DNA of 64,000 nt from Bradyrhizobium icense (lineage in GTDB: Bacteria > Pseudomonadota > Alphaproteobacteria > Rhizobiales > Xanthobacteraceae): assembly GCF_001693385.1 (NCBI RefSeq), contig NZ_CP016428.1:5952001-6016000 (forward strand). Direction: 5' to 3'. This document shows positions 7,664 to 16,323 of the stretch, piece by piece. The notes beneath the pieces were generated by a model. That model saw nothing but the letters and a program-made list of their open reading frames with translations. It was not told the origin of the DNA and did no database searches. The stretch's first letter is position 1. The number at the start of each line of letters is the position of its first letter. Made by a program: the position numbers and the translations under genes.

Positions 7664-9541
7664 TCAGATCGGCAGGAACTTGGTCAGCGTGGTCTGGTAG
7701 AGCATGGACGTCGTTTGATACGATGCCTGCAGAGCGGTCTGCAGCGCCAGAATCTTGGTCGCCACCTCGTCCTGATTGATGCCTTCGATCTGGTCGAGCA
7801 TTGTCTGCGCCATTCCCTTGAGTTGGGTCTGGCGGTCGGTCGAAGCCTTGATCGCGTTCTGCGCACCGGCAAACTCCGCCTGCATGTCCTGAATCGATTG
7901 CTGGCCGGTCTGTGGCGCCAGGTTTGCCGAAATCCGCTGCTGCAGCGCGTTCACCTGCATCTTTGAATTCGGATTGGCGGCATTGGTCGTGACCGCGGCA
8001 TACACCGCGATGTTCTGCAACTCGTAGCGTAGCGCCTGCTCGTTGGCGCGCGCGCCATATTGCACCGTGATGGACTGGTCGATGCGCGCGATCGCCGTGC
8101 CGCGCGCCGGATCGGTGCCGACTTCGCCGGTGTACCACGAGACCGTGTTGGCTGTTGTGCCGCCGATCAGATTGGTGGCCGTGGCAAACGGCGGACCGTT
8201 GACTCGCAGCGGCGCCGGATTTGCGTTCGCCGTGGCGCCGAAGCCCAGCGCCGCGAATGCGGCCGCGTTCGAACTGGAAACCGTCAGGCTCGCGCCGTCA
8301 CCACCGTGCAGCGCAATTACACCGCCGGTGACGGTCGACGGCGTACCGGTGCCGGTGATCGAATCGATCTTTGCCAGCAAGGTCTGGACGCTATCGGTGA
8401 TATTGAGCTGGTTGCCCGTCGCGCCCGACGCGACGAAGGTGATCGGCGTGCCGTTGACCGTAATCGTATCGCCCGCCGCAAAGCTCGCAGCCAGCGAGTC
8501 CGTTCCCGCCGCGCCGGACAGCAGGGTGGCGCCGGTGATCGGCGCCGGCACCGCGGCCTGGTTGTTGACCGCACTTCCGGTGACGGTCGCGGACGGATTG
8601 AAGAAATTGTCGGATGCAGCGATGGCGGACGCGGCGACCAGCGCCGTGTCGCTCAACGTCTGGACCGAGGACGTCAACGCGGCCTGCAGGTTTGCGGTGG
8701 TTGCAACCGTATCGGCTCCGATCAAAAACGAACCGGCAGGCGGCGGGTTCGTCGTCGTCGCGGTCAGCGTGATTGCCTCGGTCGTGCCATCGGGCAGGTT
8801 GAAGTTGAACGTGATCTTGTCGCCGTTGTTCGGATTGACGGCACCGAGATCGATGGTGGCAGCCGGCGGCGCGCCGGTCGGCTGGGTCACCGTCGCTCCC
8901 GTCAGCGAGGAACTGATCGCACCGAGCTTCAACCCGAACGATGAGCCGTCTTCGGCCAGGCTGGTCACGGTGGTCGTCAATGGCGGCGACGATACCGTCA
9001 GATGCGCCATATTGCCGACGCCCTGATCGGCCTGGCGTCGCTCGTTGATCAGTTGCTTCAATCCCGCCTGCGTTCCCACGCCGTCGAGCATGACGTCGGC
9101 CGGCACTGTCGCAGCGGTGTCGGTGGTGCGTCCGGAGAACAGGTAGCGATCACCCGACTGGCTGTTGAGCAGCGACACTGCGTTCGAGAACGCCGCCTGC
9201 GCCGTGATCTGGCCGGAGGTCTGACCGTTATCGTTGAGCACGATGGTCGATGTGCTGGCCGCGCTCTTCACCGACGTGCCGATATCGACCAAGCCCTGTA
9301 GCGCCAGGTTAACGACGTTGAGCCTTGTATTTACGTTGGTTGCGGTGTCCTTGAACGCGTCGATGCTGCTGACCTGAGCGCGCAAACTCAGCGCAAAGCC
9401 GCGATTGGCGCCCTGCCCCGCATAGGTCGTCGAGACCCGGCCGCTGGCGAGTTGCTGCGTCAGCTCCTCGAGCTGCTTCCGGAGACCGATGATCGAGGTC
9501 CCGATATAGGATGTCCTGCCGCTAACGCCATCAATCGACAT
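7664..9541 (-). CDS. flgL: Flagellar hook-filament junction protein FlgL, enlarged
   Basis: A 625-residue flagellin-fold protein. The N-terminal D0/D1 helices read SYIGTSIIGLRKQLEELTQQ, then LASGRVSTTYAGQG; the C-terminal helix contains ALQTALQASYQTTSMLYQ and ends LTKFLPI. FlgL is normally 300-400 residues; the extra length is a Ser/Thr/Ala-rich central region (about 185-470). Residues about 319-441 contain a domain also found in the FlgE of this operon, probably DUF1522. FlgL joins the hook-filament zone to flagellin. The start at 9541 is 7 bp after the flgK stop, so it is the last gene of a flgE-flgK-flgL operon. A second possibility is a flagellin paralogue, but gene order favours FlgL. 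Confidence 0.87.
   Translation of the reverse strand: MSIDGVSGRTSYIGTSIIGLRKQLEELTQQLASGRVSTTYAGQGANRGFALSLRAQVSSIDAFKDTATNVNTRLNVVNLALQGLVDIGTSVKSAASTSTIVLNDNGQTSGQITAQAAFSNAVSLLNSQSGDRYLFSGRTTDTAATVPADVMLDGVGTQAGLKQLINERRQADQGVGNMAHLTVSSPPLTTTVTSLAEDGSSFGLKLGAISSSLTGATVTQPTGAPPAATIDLGAVNPNNGDKITFNFNLPDGTTEAITLTATTTNPPPAGSFLIGADTVATTANLQAALTSSVQTLSDTALVAASAIAASDNFFNPSATVTGSAVNNQAAVPAPITGATLLSGAAGTDSLAASFAAGDTITVNGTPITFVASGATGNQLNITDSVQTLLAKIDSITGTGTPSTVTGGVIALHGGDGASLTVSSSNAAAFAALGFGATANANPAPLRVNGPPFATATNLIGGTTANTVSWYTGEVGTDPARGTAIARIDQSITVQYGARANEQALRYELQNIAVYAAVTTNAANPNSKMQVNALQQRISANLAPQTGQQSIQDMQAEFAGAQNAIKASTDRQTQLKGMAQTMLDQIEGINQDEVATKILALQTALQASYQTTSMLYQTTLTKFLPI
8219..8587 (-). repeat. 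FlgL copy of the shared hook/junction insert
   Basis: Codes for FlgL residues about 319-441. A 98-residue core (GATLLSGAAGTDS to AFAALGF) aligns without gaps to the FlgE segment at 12261-12629 with about 66 identical residues by eye. It probably corresponds to the DUF1522 domain known in rhizobial flagellins and hook proteins, but I could not search Pfam. Confidence 0.75.
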
Positions 9542-9548
9542 GAAACCC

Positions 9549-11432
9549 TCACATGGCCTGGATCAGCGTGTCGTACATCTGCTTGATGGACGACATCACG
9601 CGCGCATTGGCGGAATAGGCATTCTGCAGCGCAAGGAGATGCGCCATCTCGTCGTCTATGTTGACGCCCGAGGCATCGGTCACCTTCTTCTGCAGGGTGT
9701 TCAACACCACGGCCTGACCGTCGGCGAGTTGCTTGGCGGCCGTTGCGGCTTCGCCCTGCTGACTGATGAACTGCTTGGCGAAGTTGACCAGCGTGCCGGT
9801 GAACGGAGCGCCGGTGGTTCCGATGCCAGTTTGCGGGGAATAGCGATAACTGCCCGACTGTAGCTGTGTGAGAATGAAGTCGGATCGCGTGGTATCGCCT
9901 GCAGCCGTCAACGGGCTGGTCGAAAATACGATGGTGCGCGAAGGATCGCCAAGCAGTGCGGTGTTGACGCTGATGCGACCGGCAAGACCCGTCTGCTGCG
10001 GCCCGTTGGCGGTAAGCGCGCCGGTATAGAGCCCGCCGTTGTCCGTGAACAGCGGGAGCTGCGCGTTACCGCTGGTGAGCGACGACATTGTCGTGGTGAC
10101 CGATGCAGCCAGAATGTCGGAGCGATTCGGCGCGCCGTCGTCCAGCACGCGCAAGGTCGAGCCCGACGGGTTTGAGAACTGAAGATTGGCAGTCGACCCG
10201 AGCGCAGCGTTGAGCTGGGAAACCACCGATGCCATGCCGGCGGAAAAATTGATACCAAGCACCTCGTCATTCGGATCGAGCGTCGTGGTATTGCTCAGCG
10301 GCAGCACGCTCGGATCGTCGACGCGCACGATCGAGAGATTGTGCGTGATGCCCGTGGTGTTGTCCTTGTAGGTGACGTGGATGACATTGCCGGACTGCAA
10401 GCCGGTGAGATCGAGATCGTAGCCGGCCTGCGGCAGCACGGACGCGGGAGCGGCAGTGCCCGCAGTCGTCTTGTCCGACAGCGCGCTCGACATCGCTGCC
10501 GCGAACTGGTCGATCTGCGCCTGCGCCTTCACCAGCGTGTTGTCGCGCAGCTCGAGATAGGCAGCGATCTTGCCCGACCGAATCGAGTTGGTCGACACCA
10601 GATCGTAGCTACCGCCATGCGGGAAGTTGATGGTGATGGTGCCGACGTTGTTCTTGGTCGGGTCGGGATTGTACAGCGTGTTGGGCGTCATCGTGCCCTG
10701 GGGATTGAACGATAGCTGCGCCGCCTCGGTGCCGACCAGTTGCACGCCGGAATTCGTGAACACCGTTACCTGGTTGAGGTCGTTGACGACCGTTCTGATG
10801 TCCATCAGGCTCGACAACTGGGTGATGTATTGATCGCGCTGATCGAGCAACGATGCCGTCGCAGCGTCCGTCTTGCCGTTGTTCTGGAGCTGGTTGTTGA
10901 TGAACGCGATCTGGGCCATCGCGTTGTTTGCCGTCACGATGGAATCGTTGATGCCCATCTCGGCGTTGGCGCGAAGGGCTTGAATCCCCTGCGTCGTCGC
11001 ATTGAGCGTCTGCGCCATCGTCTGCGCGGCGCTGACGGCGCCGATCCGCGCCGACTGCGAGTCCGGGCTCGTAGACAGGCCCTGAAATGCGGTCAACAGC
11101 TTGTTGAACGCATCTTCGATGGTACCGGTTTCAGCCGGATTTCCGTAGACATTCTGCAGATTGGCGAGGAAGGTCGAACGAATATCGGCATAGGCTGCGC
11201 CGGAGGTTTCCGTGCGCAGTTGCGTCTGCAAATACTGGTCGAGCTGCCGGTCGACGCCGTGGAGCAGAACGCTCGAGCCGTAATCGCCGGTCACGCCGGC
11301 GGACTGGATGATCGACTTCCTGACGTATCCAGGCGTTTCCGCATTGGCGACGTTCGATCCGACCAGCGAGATCGCGGCCTGCGTCGCGCGCAGGCCGGAC
11401 ATTGCGGTGGAGAGAGCCTGACTCAAACCCAT
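9549..11432 (-). CDS. flgK: Flagellar hook-associated protein 1 FlgK
   Basis: A 627-residue protein beginning MGLSQALSTAMSGLRATQAA and continuing VGSNVANAETPGYVRKS, the FlgK/flagellar rod family signature including N-x-x-T-P-G-Y. The C-terminus has SGVNIDDEMAHLLALQNAYS followed by ANARVMSSIKQMYDTLIQ, the other half of the axial D0 domain. FlgK forms the first ring between hook and filament. Length is normal for the family. It is the second gene of the operon, with a 45 bp gap after flgE and 7 bp before flgL. Export is by the flagellar type III system; no signal peptide. Confidence 0.96.
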   Translation of the reverse strand: MGLSQALSTAMSGLRATQAAISLVGSNVANAETPGYVRKSIIQSAGVTGDYGSSVLLHGVDRQLDQYLQTQLRTETSGAAYADIRSTFLANLQNVYGNPAETGTIEDAFNKLLTAFQGLSTSPDSQSARIGAVSAAQTMAQTLNATTQGIQALRANAEMGINDSIVTANNAMAQIAFINNQLQNNGKTDAATASLLDQRDQYITQLSSLMDIRTVVNDLNQVTVFTNSGVQLVGTEAAQLSFNPQGTMTPNTLYNPDPTKNNVGTITINFPHGGSYDLVSTNSIRSGKIAAYLELRDNTLVKAQAQIDQFAAAMSSALSDKTTAGTAAPASVLPQAGYDLDLTGLQSGNVIHVTYKDNTTGITHNLSIVRVDDPSVLPLSNTTTLDPNDEVLGINFSAGMASVVSQLNAALGSTANLQFSNPSGSTLRVLDDGAPNRSDILAASVTTTMSSLTSGNAQLPLFTDNGGLYTGALTANGPQQTGLAGRISVNTALLGDPSRTIVFSTSPLTAAGDTTRSDFILTQLQSGSYRYSPQTGIGTTGAPFTGTLVNFAKQFISQQGEAATAAKQLADGQAVVLNTLQKKVTDASGVNIDDEMAHLLALQNAYSANARVMSSIKQMYDTLIQAM

Positions 11433-11477
11433 GACTAATATGCCCGTCTCAAATCACGTCGCGAACGGCGCTGCGAA

Positions 11478-13283
11478 CTATCGCAGCACATTCAGGAGAT
11501 CCTGCACCATCGTGTTGGAGGTGGTGATGACCTTGGTGTTGGCCGAGTAAGCCTGCTGGGTGATGATCAACTTGGTAAACTCGTCGGCGATGTCGGTGTT
11601 GGACCCTTCCAGCGAGGAGCCGACGATCGTTCCGGCCTTGCCGAACAGCGCCTGTCCGGACGCGTCGGTGACCTCGAACGCGCCACCATTGACGCGCTTG
11701 AGAAAGTTGGTTCCGTTGAAGGTCGCGACCGAGATTTCGGCAAGGTCGAGGTTGCGGCCATTGGAATAGTTACCGACGATGCGGCCGTTGGTGCCGACGC
11801 CGACGGACTGCAACTGACCGGCGGGGAAGCCGTCCTGCTGAATCTGGTTGACCTGCACGTTGCCGTTGGCATCAGCGAACTGGGTGACACCGCCGGTGCC
11901 GAAGTTGATGACGGGACTGCCCAGTGCGACGCCGTTGACGACAGCATTGGTAAGCGTGATGTTCGGAACCGCCGGCGACATCTGGCCTGAGGCAGAGAAG
12001 GTGAAATTGGTGTTGACGTTCTGCCACGAGACCTGGGTGCCGGTTGCGTTGGGATTAACCTGGTAGAACAGGTTCCAGGTGTCGGTATGGCCGGCGCCGA
12101 GCGAGGCGCTGTCGACCTTGGCCCAGCGGAACTGCAGGTTCACCGGAGCGCCCGAGACGTCGTAGGTCGTGACCGCACCACCTGCCACCGACTCGGCTAG
12201 GAACGTCGAGTTGTCGTTGCCGATGACCTGGCCGGTGCCTACCCCGCCGCCGCCGCCGCGCGTCGCCGTCGCGGTGCCAGTAAAGCCGAGTGCGGCGAAG
12301 GCCGTGGTATTCGAGCTCGTGACCGAGAGATCGGACGTAGTGCCGGAATGCAGCGTGATCGAGCCTGATGTGATCGACGACGGAGTAGCTGTGCCGGTGA
12401 TCGAGTCGATCTTGGCGAGCAGGTCCGCGATGTCGTCGTCGATGTTGAGCTCGGTTGCGCCGGCGCCGGCGGCCACGAAGGTAATCACATTGCCATTGAT
12501 CGTGATGGTGTCGCCAACGGCAAAGTTGGCGGAGATCGAGTCGGTGCCCGCAGCGCCCGAGAGCAAGGTCGCTCCGGTGTTGGCGACCGACGGAGTAGCC
12601 TTGTTGTTCTGCACGGTGCCGGTGACCGTGCTATCCGTGTAGGGCGCCGGAGGCGTGCCGAGCACCAGCGGATTATATCCGACGCTGTATGATGCCGGCG
12701 CGATCAGTTCCGATCCGGGAACGGAAACATCGTGCTTGGTTGTCAGCGGATAGCTGGCGAGGTTGGCGCGATAGTCGATTCTGGTGGTTTGCTGCGCCGG
12801 CAGGAAGTCGTTCTGGAATCTGAGAACCTGCGGCGAACTGCCGGAGGGGTTGCCGGTGGTCGGATCGATCGGCACGCCCTGCAGATAGTAGCCGGCGCCA
12901 TTGACGAGATAGCCGCTCTTGTCGAGCTGGAAGTCACCGCGGCGGGTGTAGCGGTCGACGCCGTCGAACACGGGCGTGCCGTCGGTGAAGTTGCCGGGCC
13001 TCTGCACCGCGAAGAAGCCGTTGCCGTTGATCGCCATGAACGTCGCGACCGATGCCGTCTGCACGTCGCCCTGCACCGAGTTGGTGGAGCGCGACTGCGT
13101 GGTCACGCCGCCGGCGAGCTGCGCGGTCGAGGCGGTCTGCGGAATGAGATCCAGGAAGGAGGTATCGACGCGCTTGAACGCCGTGGTCTGCGAGTTGGCG
13201 ATATTGCCCGAGACGTTTTCCAGCGCGTAGGAGTTGGCGCGGAGGCCGCCGACCGCGGTGGTGAGAGCGCCGAAGATACCCAT
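11478..13283 (-). CDS. flgE: Flagellar hook protein FlgE
   Basis: A 601-residue hook subunit. The N-terminus MGIFGALTTAVGGLRANSYA continues into LENVSGNIANSQTTAFKRVD. The hook-family motifs FMAINGNGFFAV and FTRRGDF-type RYTRRGDFQLDKSGYLVNGA are present, and the C-terminus reads DIADEFTKLIITQQAYSANT. It is about 200 residues longer than enterobacterial FlgE, like Caulobacter FlgE. Residues 219-341 carry an insert shared with FlgL, followed by a five-glycine run. The ATG at 13283 was chosen over the longer frame from 13379 because MGIFGAL is the conserved start. A sigma-54 promoter candidate lies 73 bp upstream. Confidence 0.95.
   Translation of the reverse strand: MGIFGALTTAVGGLRANSYALENVSGNIANSQTTAFKRVDTSFLDLIPQTASTAQLAGGVTTQSRSTNSVQGDVQTASVATFMAINGNGFFAVQRPGNFTDGTPVFDGVDRYTRRGDFQLDKSGYLVNGAGYYLQGVPIDPTTGNPSGSSPQVLRFQNDFLPAQQTTRIDYRANLASYPLTTKHDVSVPGSELIAPASYSVGYNPLVLGTPPAPYTDSTVTGTVQNNKATPSVANTGATLLSGAAGTDSISANFAVGDTITINGNVITFVAAGAGATELNIDDDIADLLAKIDSITGTATPSSITSGSITLHSGTTSDLSVTSSNTTAFAALGFTGTATATRGGGGGVGTGQVIGNDNSTFLAESVAGGAVTTYDVSGAPVNLQFRWAKVDSASLGAGHTDTWNLFYQVNPNATGTQVSWQNVNTNFTFSASGQMSPAVPNITLTNAVVNGVALGSPVINFGTGGVTQFADANGNVQVNQIQQDGFPAGQLQSVGVGTNGRIVGNYSNGRNLDLAEISVATFNGTNFLKRVNGGAFEVTDASGQALFGKAGTIVGSSLEGSNTDIADEFTKLIITQQAYSANTKVITTSNTMVQDLLNVLR
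12261..12629 (-). repeat. FlgE copy of the shared hook/junction insert
   Basis: Codes for FlgE residues about 219-341. Invariant blocks shared with FlgL are GATLLSGAAGTDS, GDTIT, ITFVA, LLAKIDSITGT, TPS and AFAALGF. The flanks also match weakly (TVTG-x-x-x-NN before; Thr/Ala-rich after). It sits in the middle of the protein, where hook proteins carry surface-exposed variable domains. Confidence 0.75.
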
Positions 13284-13356
13284 GACATTTTCTCCAAATT
13301 CGATCCGGGCGGCTCGCCGGTCCACGTAAACCCAGGCCGCGTCGGGAGAAGATGTC

Positions 13357-13371
13357 GCAAGCGTTGTGCCA
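13357..13371 (-). promoter_or_regulatory. Sigma-54 promoter of the flgE-flgK-flgL operon
   Basis: On the minus strand the sequence is TGGCAC, five bases, TTGC, a perfect -24/-12 match. It lies 73 bp upstream of the flgE start, with no other gene between. This fits the FliX/FlbD-RpoN control of hook genes in Caulobacter-type systems. Confidence 0.75.
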
Positions 13372-13404
13372 AACAACAAAACATATAAAAATCAAATACT
13401 TAAT

Positions 13405-13432
13405 AAAAAAGCCCCGGTCCAAAGACCAGGGC
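13405..13432 (-). terminator. Terminator after msrB
   Basis: GCCC-GGTC and GACC-GGGC form a nine-position stem with one internal mismatch around CAAA. On the minus strand it is followed by a run of six T. It lies 40 bp after the msrB stop. Confidence 0.75.
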
Positions 13433-13471
13433 ACATTTGCCGGGCGGGCAACAATTGCCGGGCGGCGGCCG

Positions 13472-13972
13472 TTACGAAGCCGATGGCGCCGCCGGGTGGA
13501 AAACCAGCCCAAAGCCGTCGATGCAATAGCGCAAGCCGGTCGGTTTTGGCCCGTCGTCGAAGACGTGTCCGAGGTGCCCGCCGCAGCGGCGGCAATGCAC
13601 TTCAGTGCGCAGCATGCCGTAGGTGCGGTCCTCGGTCTTGCCCAGCGCATTGTCGAGCGGTTGCCAGAAACTCGGCCAGCCGGTGCCGCTGTCATATTTC
13701 GTATCAGAGGAGAATAGCGGCAGATCGCACCCGGCGCAGGCGAAAATGCCCTTGCGTTTTTCCTTCAGGAGTGGGCTCGAACCCGGCCGCTCTGTGCCGT
13801 GCTTGCGCAGGATTTCATACTGCTGCGGCGTGAGCTGGGCGCGCCATTCGGCGTCGGTCTTTTCCACCTCGAATTTCCCGGCGGCCTGTGCCGGCATGGT
13901 GCGCAGCCAGCGGAAAGCGGCCAAGCCAAACAGGCCGGCTACGGATGCGAGCAGGATACGGCGGTCGAACAT
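13472..13972 (-). CDS. msrB: Peptide-methionine (R)-S-oxide reductase MsrB, exported form
   Basis: A 166-residue MsrB domain preceded by a twin-arginine-like signal sequence (MFDRRILLASVAGLFGLAAF). The enzyme reduces methionine-R-sulfoxide in proteins. The structural zinc ligands are visible as CAGC (C79, C82) and CRRC (C127, C130), and the catalytic cysteine is C150 in RYCIDG. Conserved SGTGWPSFWQP and GGHLGHVFDDGP are present. The signal suggests a periplasmic repair enzyme or membrane-anchored form. It is monocistronic, with its own terminator. Confidence 0.93.
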   Translation of the reverse strand: MFDRRILLASVAGLFGLAAFRWLRTMPAQAAGKFEVEKTDAEWRAQLTPQQYEILRKHGTERPGSSPLLKEKRKGIFACAGCDLPLFSSDTKYDSGTGWPSFWQPLDNALGKTEDRTYGMLRTEVHCRRCGGHLGHVFDDGPKPTGLRYCIDGFGLVFHPAAPSAS

Positions 13973-14032
13973 GGAAATCTCCGTGCGGGGGCGTAACGGT
14001 TCGCCATCAAGTACGGCCCGGAAGCGCCGAAG

Positions 14033-15517
14033 TTACACCGATCCGTCCCGGATTTTCTCACTTTCCTGCGAGGGAGCGACCGGCATCCCGCCGTCCCGGG
14101 CCTCTGCCGGCCGCGGCGATTGCGGACGCACGGGGCGCGGCGCTACCGGCGGACGACGCGGCGGCCTGGTTCCGGCCTGCCGGTTGGCCTCTGCCAACCG
14201 CGCCTCGCGCACCCGTTCCCGGGCGCGGGCGCCTTCGCGGAAACGGGCCAACGCGCCCGCCGCGGCGGATTGGCCCCGCCCCCACAGGCCGATCAGATGG
14301 CCGGCCACGCGGCCGGTGGTGCCGCCCGCCCAGACCAGTTCGAATGGCGAGAACAGTTTCCAGCGGTCCTCGCCCCACAGGATGCTGCGCGCGATGACCT
14401 GCCCCGCCATCGCCGAGGTGTTCAGCCCGTGGCGGCCGAAGCCGCTGGCAACCCAAAGCCCTTTGCGTAGCTGGCCGATCTGCGGCATGGCGTGCACGGT
14501 CACCCCGACCGCGCCGCCGAACACGTCTGATATCGGGACTTTACCGAGCCTCGGGAAGATAGTGGCAATGCGGCGCTGAATGACGGGTGCAAAGCGACGC
14601 GGCCGCGCTTCCCACGTGGTTTCCGGGCTCGCCCACATCAGCCGGTCGCCACCGACGATTCGGAAATGATCGATGCCGTCGCTATCGGCCACCGAGCCCT
14701 TGAAGGCGATCACCTCGCCAAGCCGCTCGCCGAGCGGCTCCGTCACCGCGGCATAGCGCCAGACCGGCAGCAGCGTCTCCGACAGGCGCCGCAACGGGGC
14801 GCCGAGATGAACGTTTCCGGCCAGCACGATGTGCGAGGCACGCAGCCGCGCCGACGGCGTCACGATGCGCTTGCGAATGCCGGACGGATCGATGCTGACG
14901 ACCGGCGTATCCTCGAAGATGCGCGCGCCCGCCCGCTTTGCCTGCGCGGCAAGGCCGTGGATGTATTTGCGGCCGTCAATCTGGAACGCGCGCGGATAAT
15001 AAATGCCATGGAAATAGCGCGCCGTCCCGAGCTGATCGCGAACGCGATCGACCTGCCATCCCTCGACTTCGGTCTCGAAATCCTCGCTCAGCGTCTGCAG
15101 CCGGCTGATCAGCGCCTCGCCGACATCGACGTTGGAGACCTCCAGCGCGCCTTCAGTGAGCGCAATTCCCGGCATCGCCTCTTCGGTTGCGGCGGCGCGA
15201 ACGTAATCGGCGCCCTCCTTCGACAGCGCCCACAATTCGCGCGCGTCTTCGATGCCCACGCGCTCGATCAAATCGCCGATCGGAAGGCTGTAGCCCGGCA
15301 TGACCGTGCCGAGTTGATGGCCAGACGCATTCCAGCCGACATGCCGGCCTTCCAGCACGGCCACGCTGGCGCCGCGGCGCGCAGCCTCCAGCGCTACCGT
15401 AAGGCCGGCAACGCCGGCTCCCACAACGCAAATGTCGACATCCAGGTCGAACGAAAGACGCGAGCGAAAAGGGCCGTCGTCGGGGCCGTTGGTCGCACTT
15501 GAGAAAGTCTCGGGCAT
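14033..15517 (-). CDS. FAD-dependent amine/amino-acid oxidase (DadA/PuuB-like)
   Basis: A 494-residue flavoprotein. The Rossmann loop VVGAGVAGLTVALEAARRGASVAVLE lies at residues about 31-56. Other family parts are GWNASGHQLGTVMPGY and, near the C-terminus, GLWVASGFGRHGLNTSAMAGQ, the second FAD-contact segment. This layout matches the DAO family that includes gamma-glutamylputrescine oxidase and glycine oxidase. The last 80 residues are an Arg/Pro/Ala-rich tail (RPPRRPPVAPRPVRPQSPRP-type) not expected in the family and probably disordered. Substrate is unknown. Divergent from the phosphohistidine phosphatase gene at 15611. Confidence 0.82.
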   Translation of the reverse strand: MPETFSSATNGPDDGPFRSRLSFDLDVDICVVGAGVAGLTVALEAARRGASVAVLEGRHVGWNASGHQLGTVMPGYSLPIGDLIERVGIEDARELWALSKEGADYVRAAATEEAMPGIALTEGALEVSNVDVGEALISRLQTLSEDFETEVEGWQVDRVRDQLGTARYFHGIYYPRAFQIDGRKYIHGLAAQAKRAGARIFEDTPVVSIDPSGIRKRIVTPSARLRASHIVLAGNVHLGAPLRRLSETLLPVWRYAAVTEPLGERLGEVIAFKGSVADSDGIDHFRIVGGDRLMWASPETTWEARPRRFAPVIQRRIATIFPRLGKVPISDVFGGAVGVTVHAMPQIGQLRKGLWVASGFGRHGLNTSAMAGQVIARSILWGEDRWKLFSPFELVWAGGTTGRVAGHLIGLWGRGQSAAAGALARFREGARARERVREARLAEANRQAGTRPPRRPPVAPRPVRPQSPRPAEARDGGMPVAPSQESEKIRDGSV

Positions 15518-15610
15518 GGCGTTTCTTACGGGCGGCTGCAGCGCTTGTCACCTCGTCCCAGACATGAGCTTGTAGATTAGTCCAGACTAAGACCGAATCG
15601 AGATCGCGCC

Positions 15611-16165
15611 ATGCGCCGTTTGATGCTGCTGCGTCACGCCAAGACCGAACACGACGCGCCTTCGGGCCATGACCAGGACCGCCGTCTCGACGAGCGCGGC
15701 CGAATGGACGCCGCCGCGATCGGAACCTGGATCGGCCACCATCCGCCCTTTCCCGATGCCGTTCTGGTTTCGACTGCAGTGCGGGCGCAACAGACCTGGG
15801 AAATCGCACGCGATGCGATCAAGGATGCAGTGCGGGAACGACCGCCGCGGCCGCGGGTCGAACTGCTCGACGAACTCTACGGCGCCGAGCCGACGCAGCT
15901 CCTGCGGATCATCCGCATGGCCGAGGTCTCCGATCCCGCACGCCTGATGCTGATCGGCCACAATCCCGGCATGCATGAGCTGGCGCTGATGCTCGCCGGC
16001 AGCGGCGACGCGATGGCGAAGAAGGGGCTCGAGGACAATCTGCCGACCGCGGGACTGGCGATCCTCGACTTTCCGACTGACGACTGGAGCGAGGTGGCGT
16101 TCCGCCGCGGCAAGCTCGTGCGCTTCACCAGCCCGAAACTGCTGAAGCAGGCGCTGGACGATTGA
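15611..16165 (+). CDS. SixA-like phosphohistidine phosphatase
   Basis: A 184-residue histidine phosphatase superfamily protein. The catalytic RHG-type motif is LLRHAKTE with His9; the second catalytic histidine is in LIGHNPGMHEL. Short length without a cap domain is the SixA pattern. SixA in E. coli dephosphorylates phosphohistidine on Hpt and NPr proteins. An Hpt protein is encoded at 35978 in this window, but no link is shown. Starts at an ATG 93 bp from the divergent oxidase start. Confidence 0.85.
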   Translation: MRRLMLLRHAKTEHDAPSGHDQDRRLDERGRMDAAAIGTWIGHHPPFPDAVLVSTAVRAQQTWEIARDAIKDAVRERPPRPRVELLDELYGAEPTQLLRIIRMAEVSDPARLMLIGHNPGMHELALMLAGSGDAMAKKGLEDNLPTAGLAILDFPTDDWSEVAFRRGKLVRFTSPKLLKQALDD

Positions 16166-16323
16166 GGCGCTCGGACATCCAAGCTCGGCCGTGCTAAGCT
16201 CGCCAGGACGCTATTTTTCGAGCGAATTAGGAACAAGTTTGCGTAAAAGAAAGCGCATCAAAACAAAGGGCTGGAGCTGGATTCTGACAAATCAGAACCG
16301 ACGGGCTGCAGCGGGAGGCTCAG

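Noticed and set aside
8043..9026. A 327-residue plus-strand frame opposite flgL
   Set aside because: Val/Ala/Pro-rich antisense of the Ser/Thr/Ala-rich central region of FlgL; no recognisable domains. A similar frame opposes the FlgE insert at 12169-12642.
15153..15809. A 218-residue minus-strand frame spanning the oxidase start and sixA-like gene
   Set aside because: It crosses two well supported genes in another frame and is Arg-rich without domain features.
16201..16323. FNR/FixK or EcfG box before the universal stress gene
   Set aside because: A GGAAC and an ATCAA half-site occur, but neither has a correctly spaced partner.
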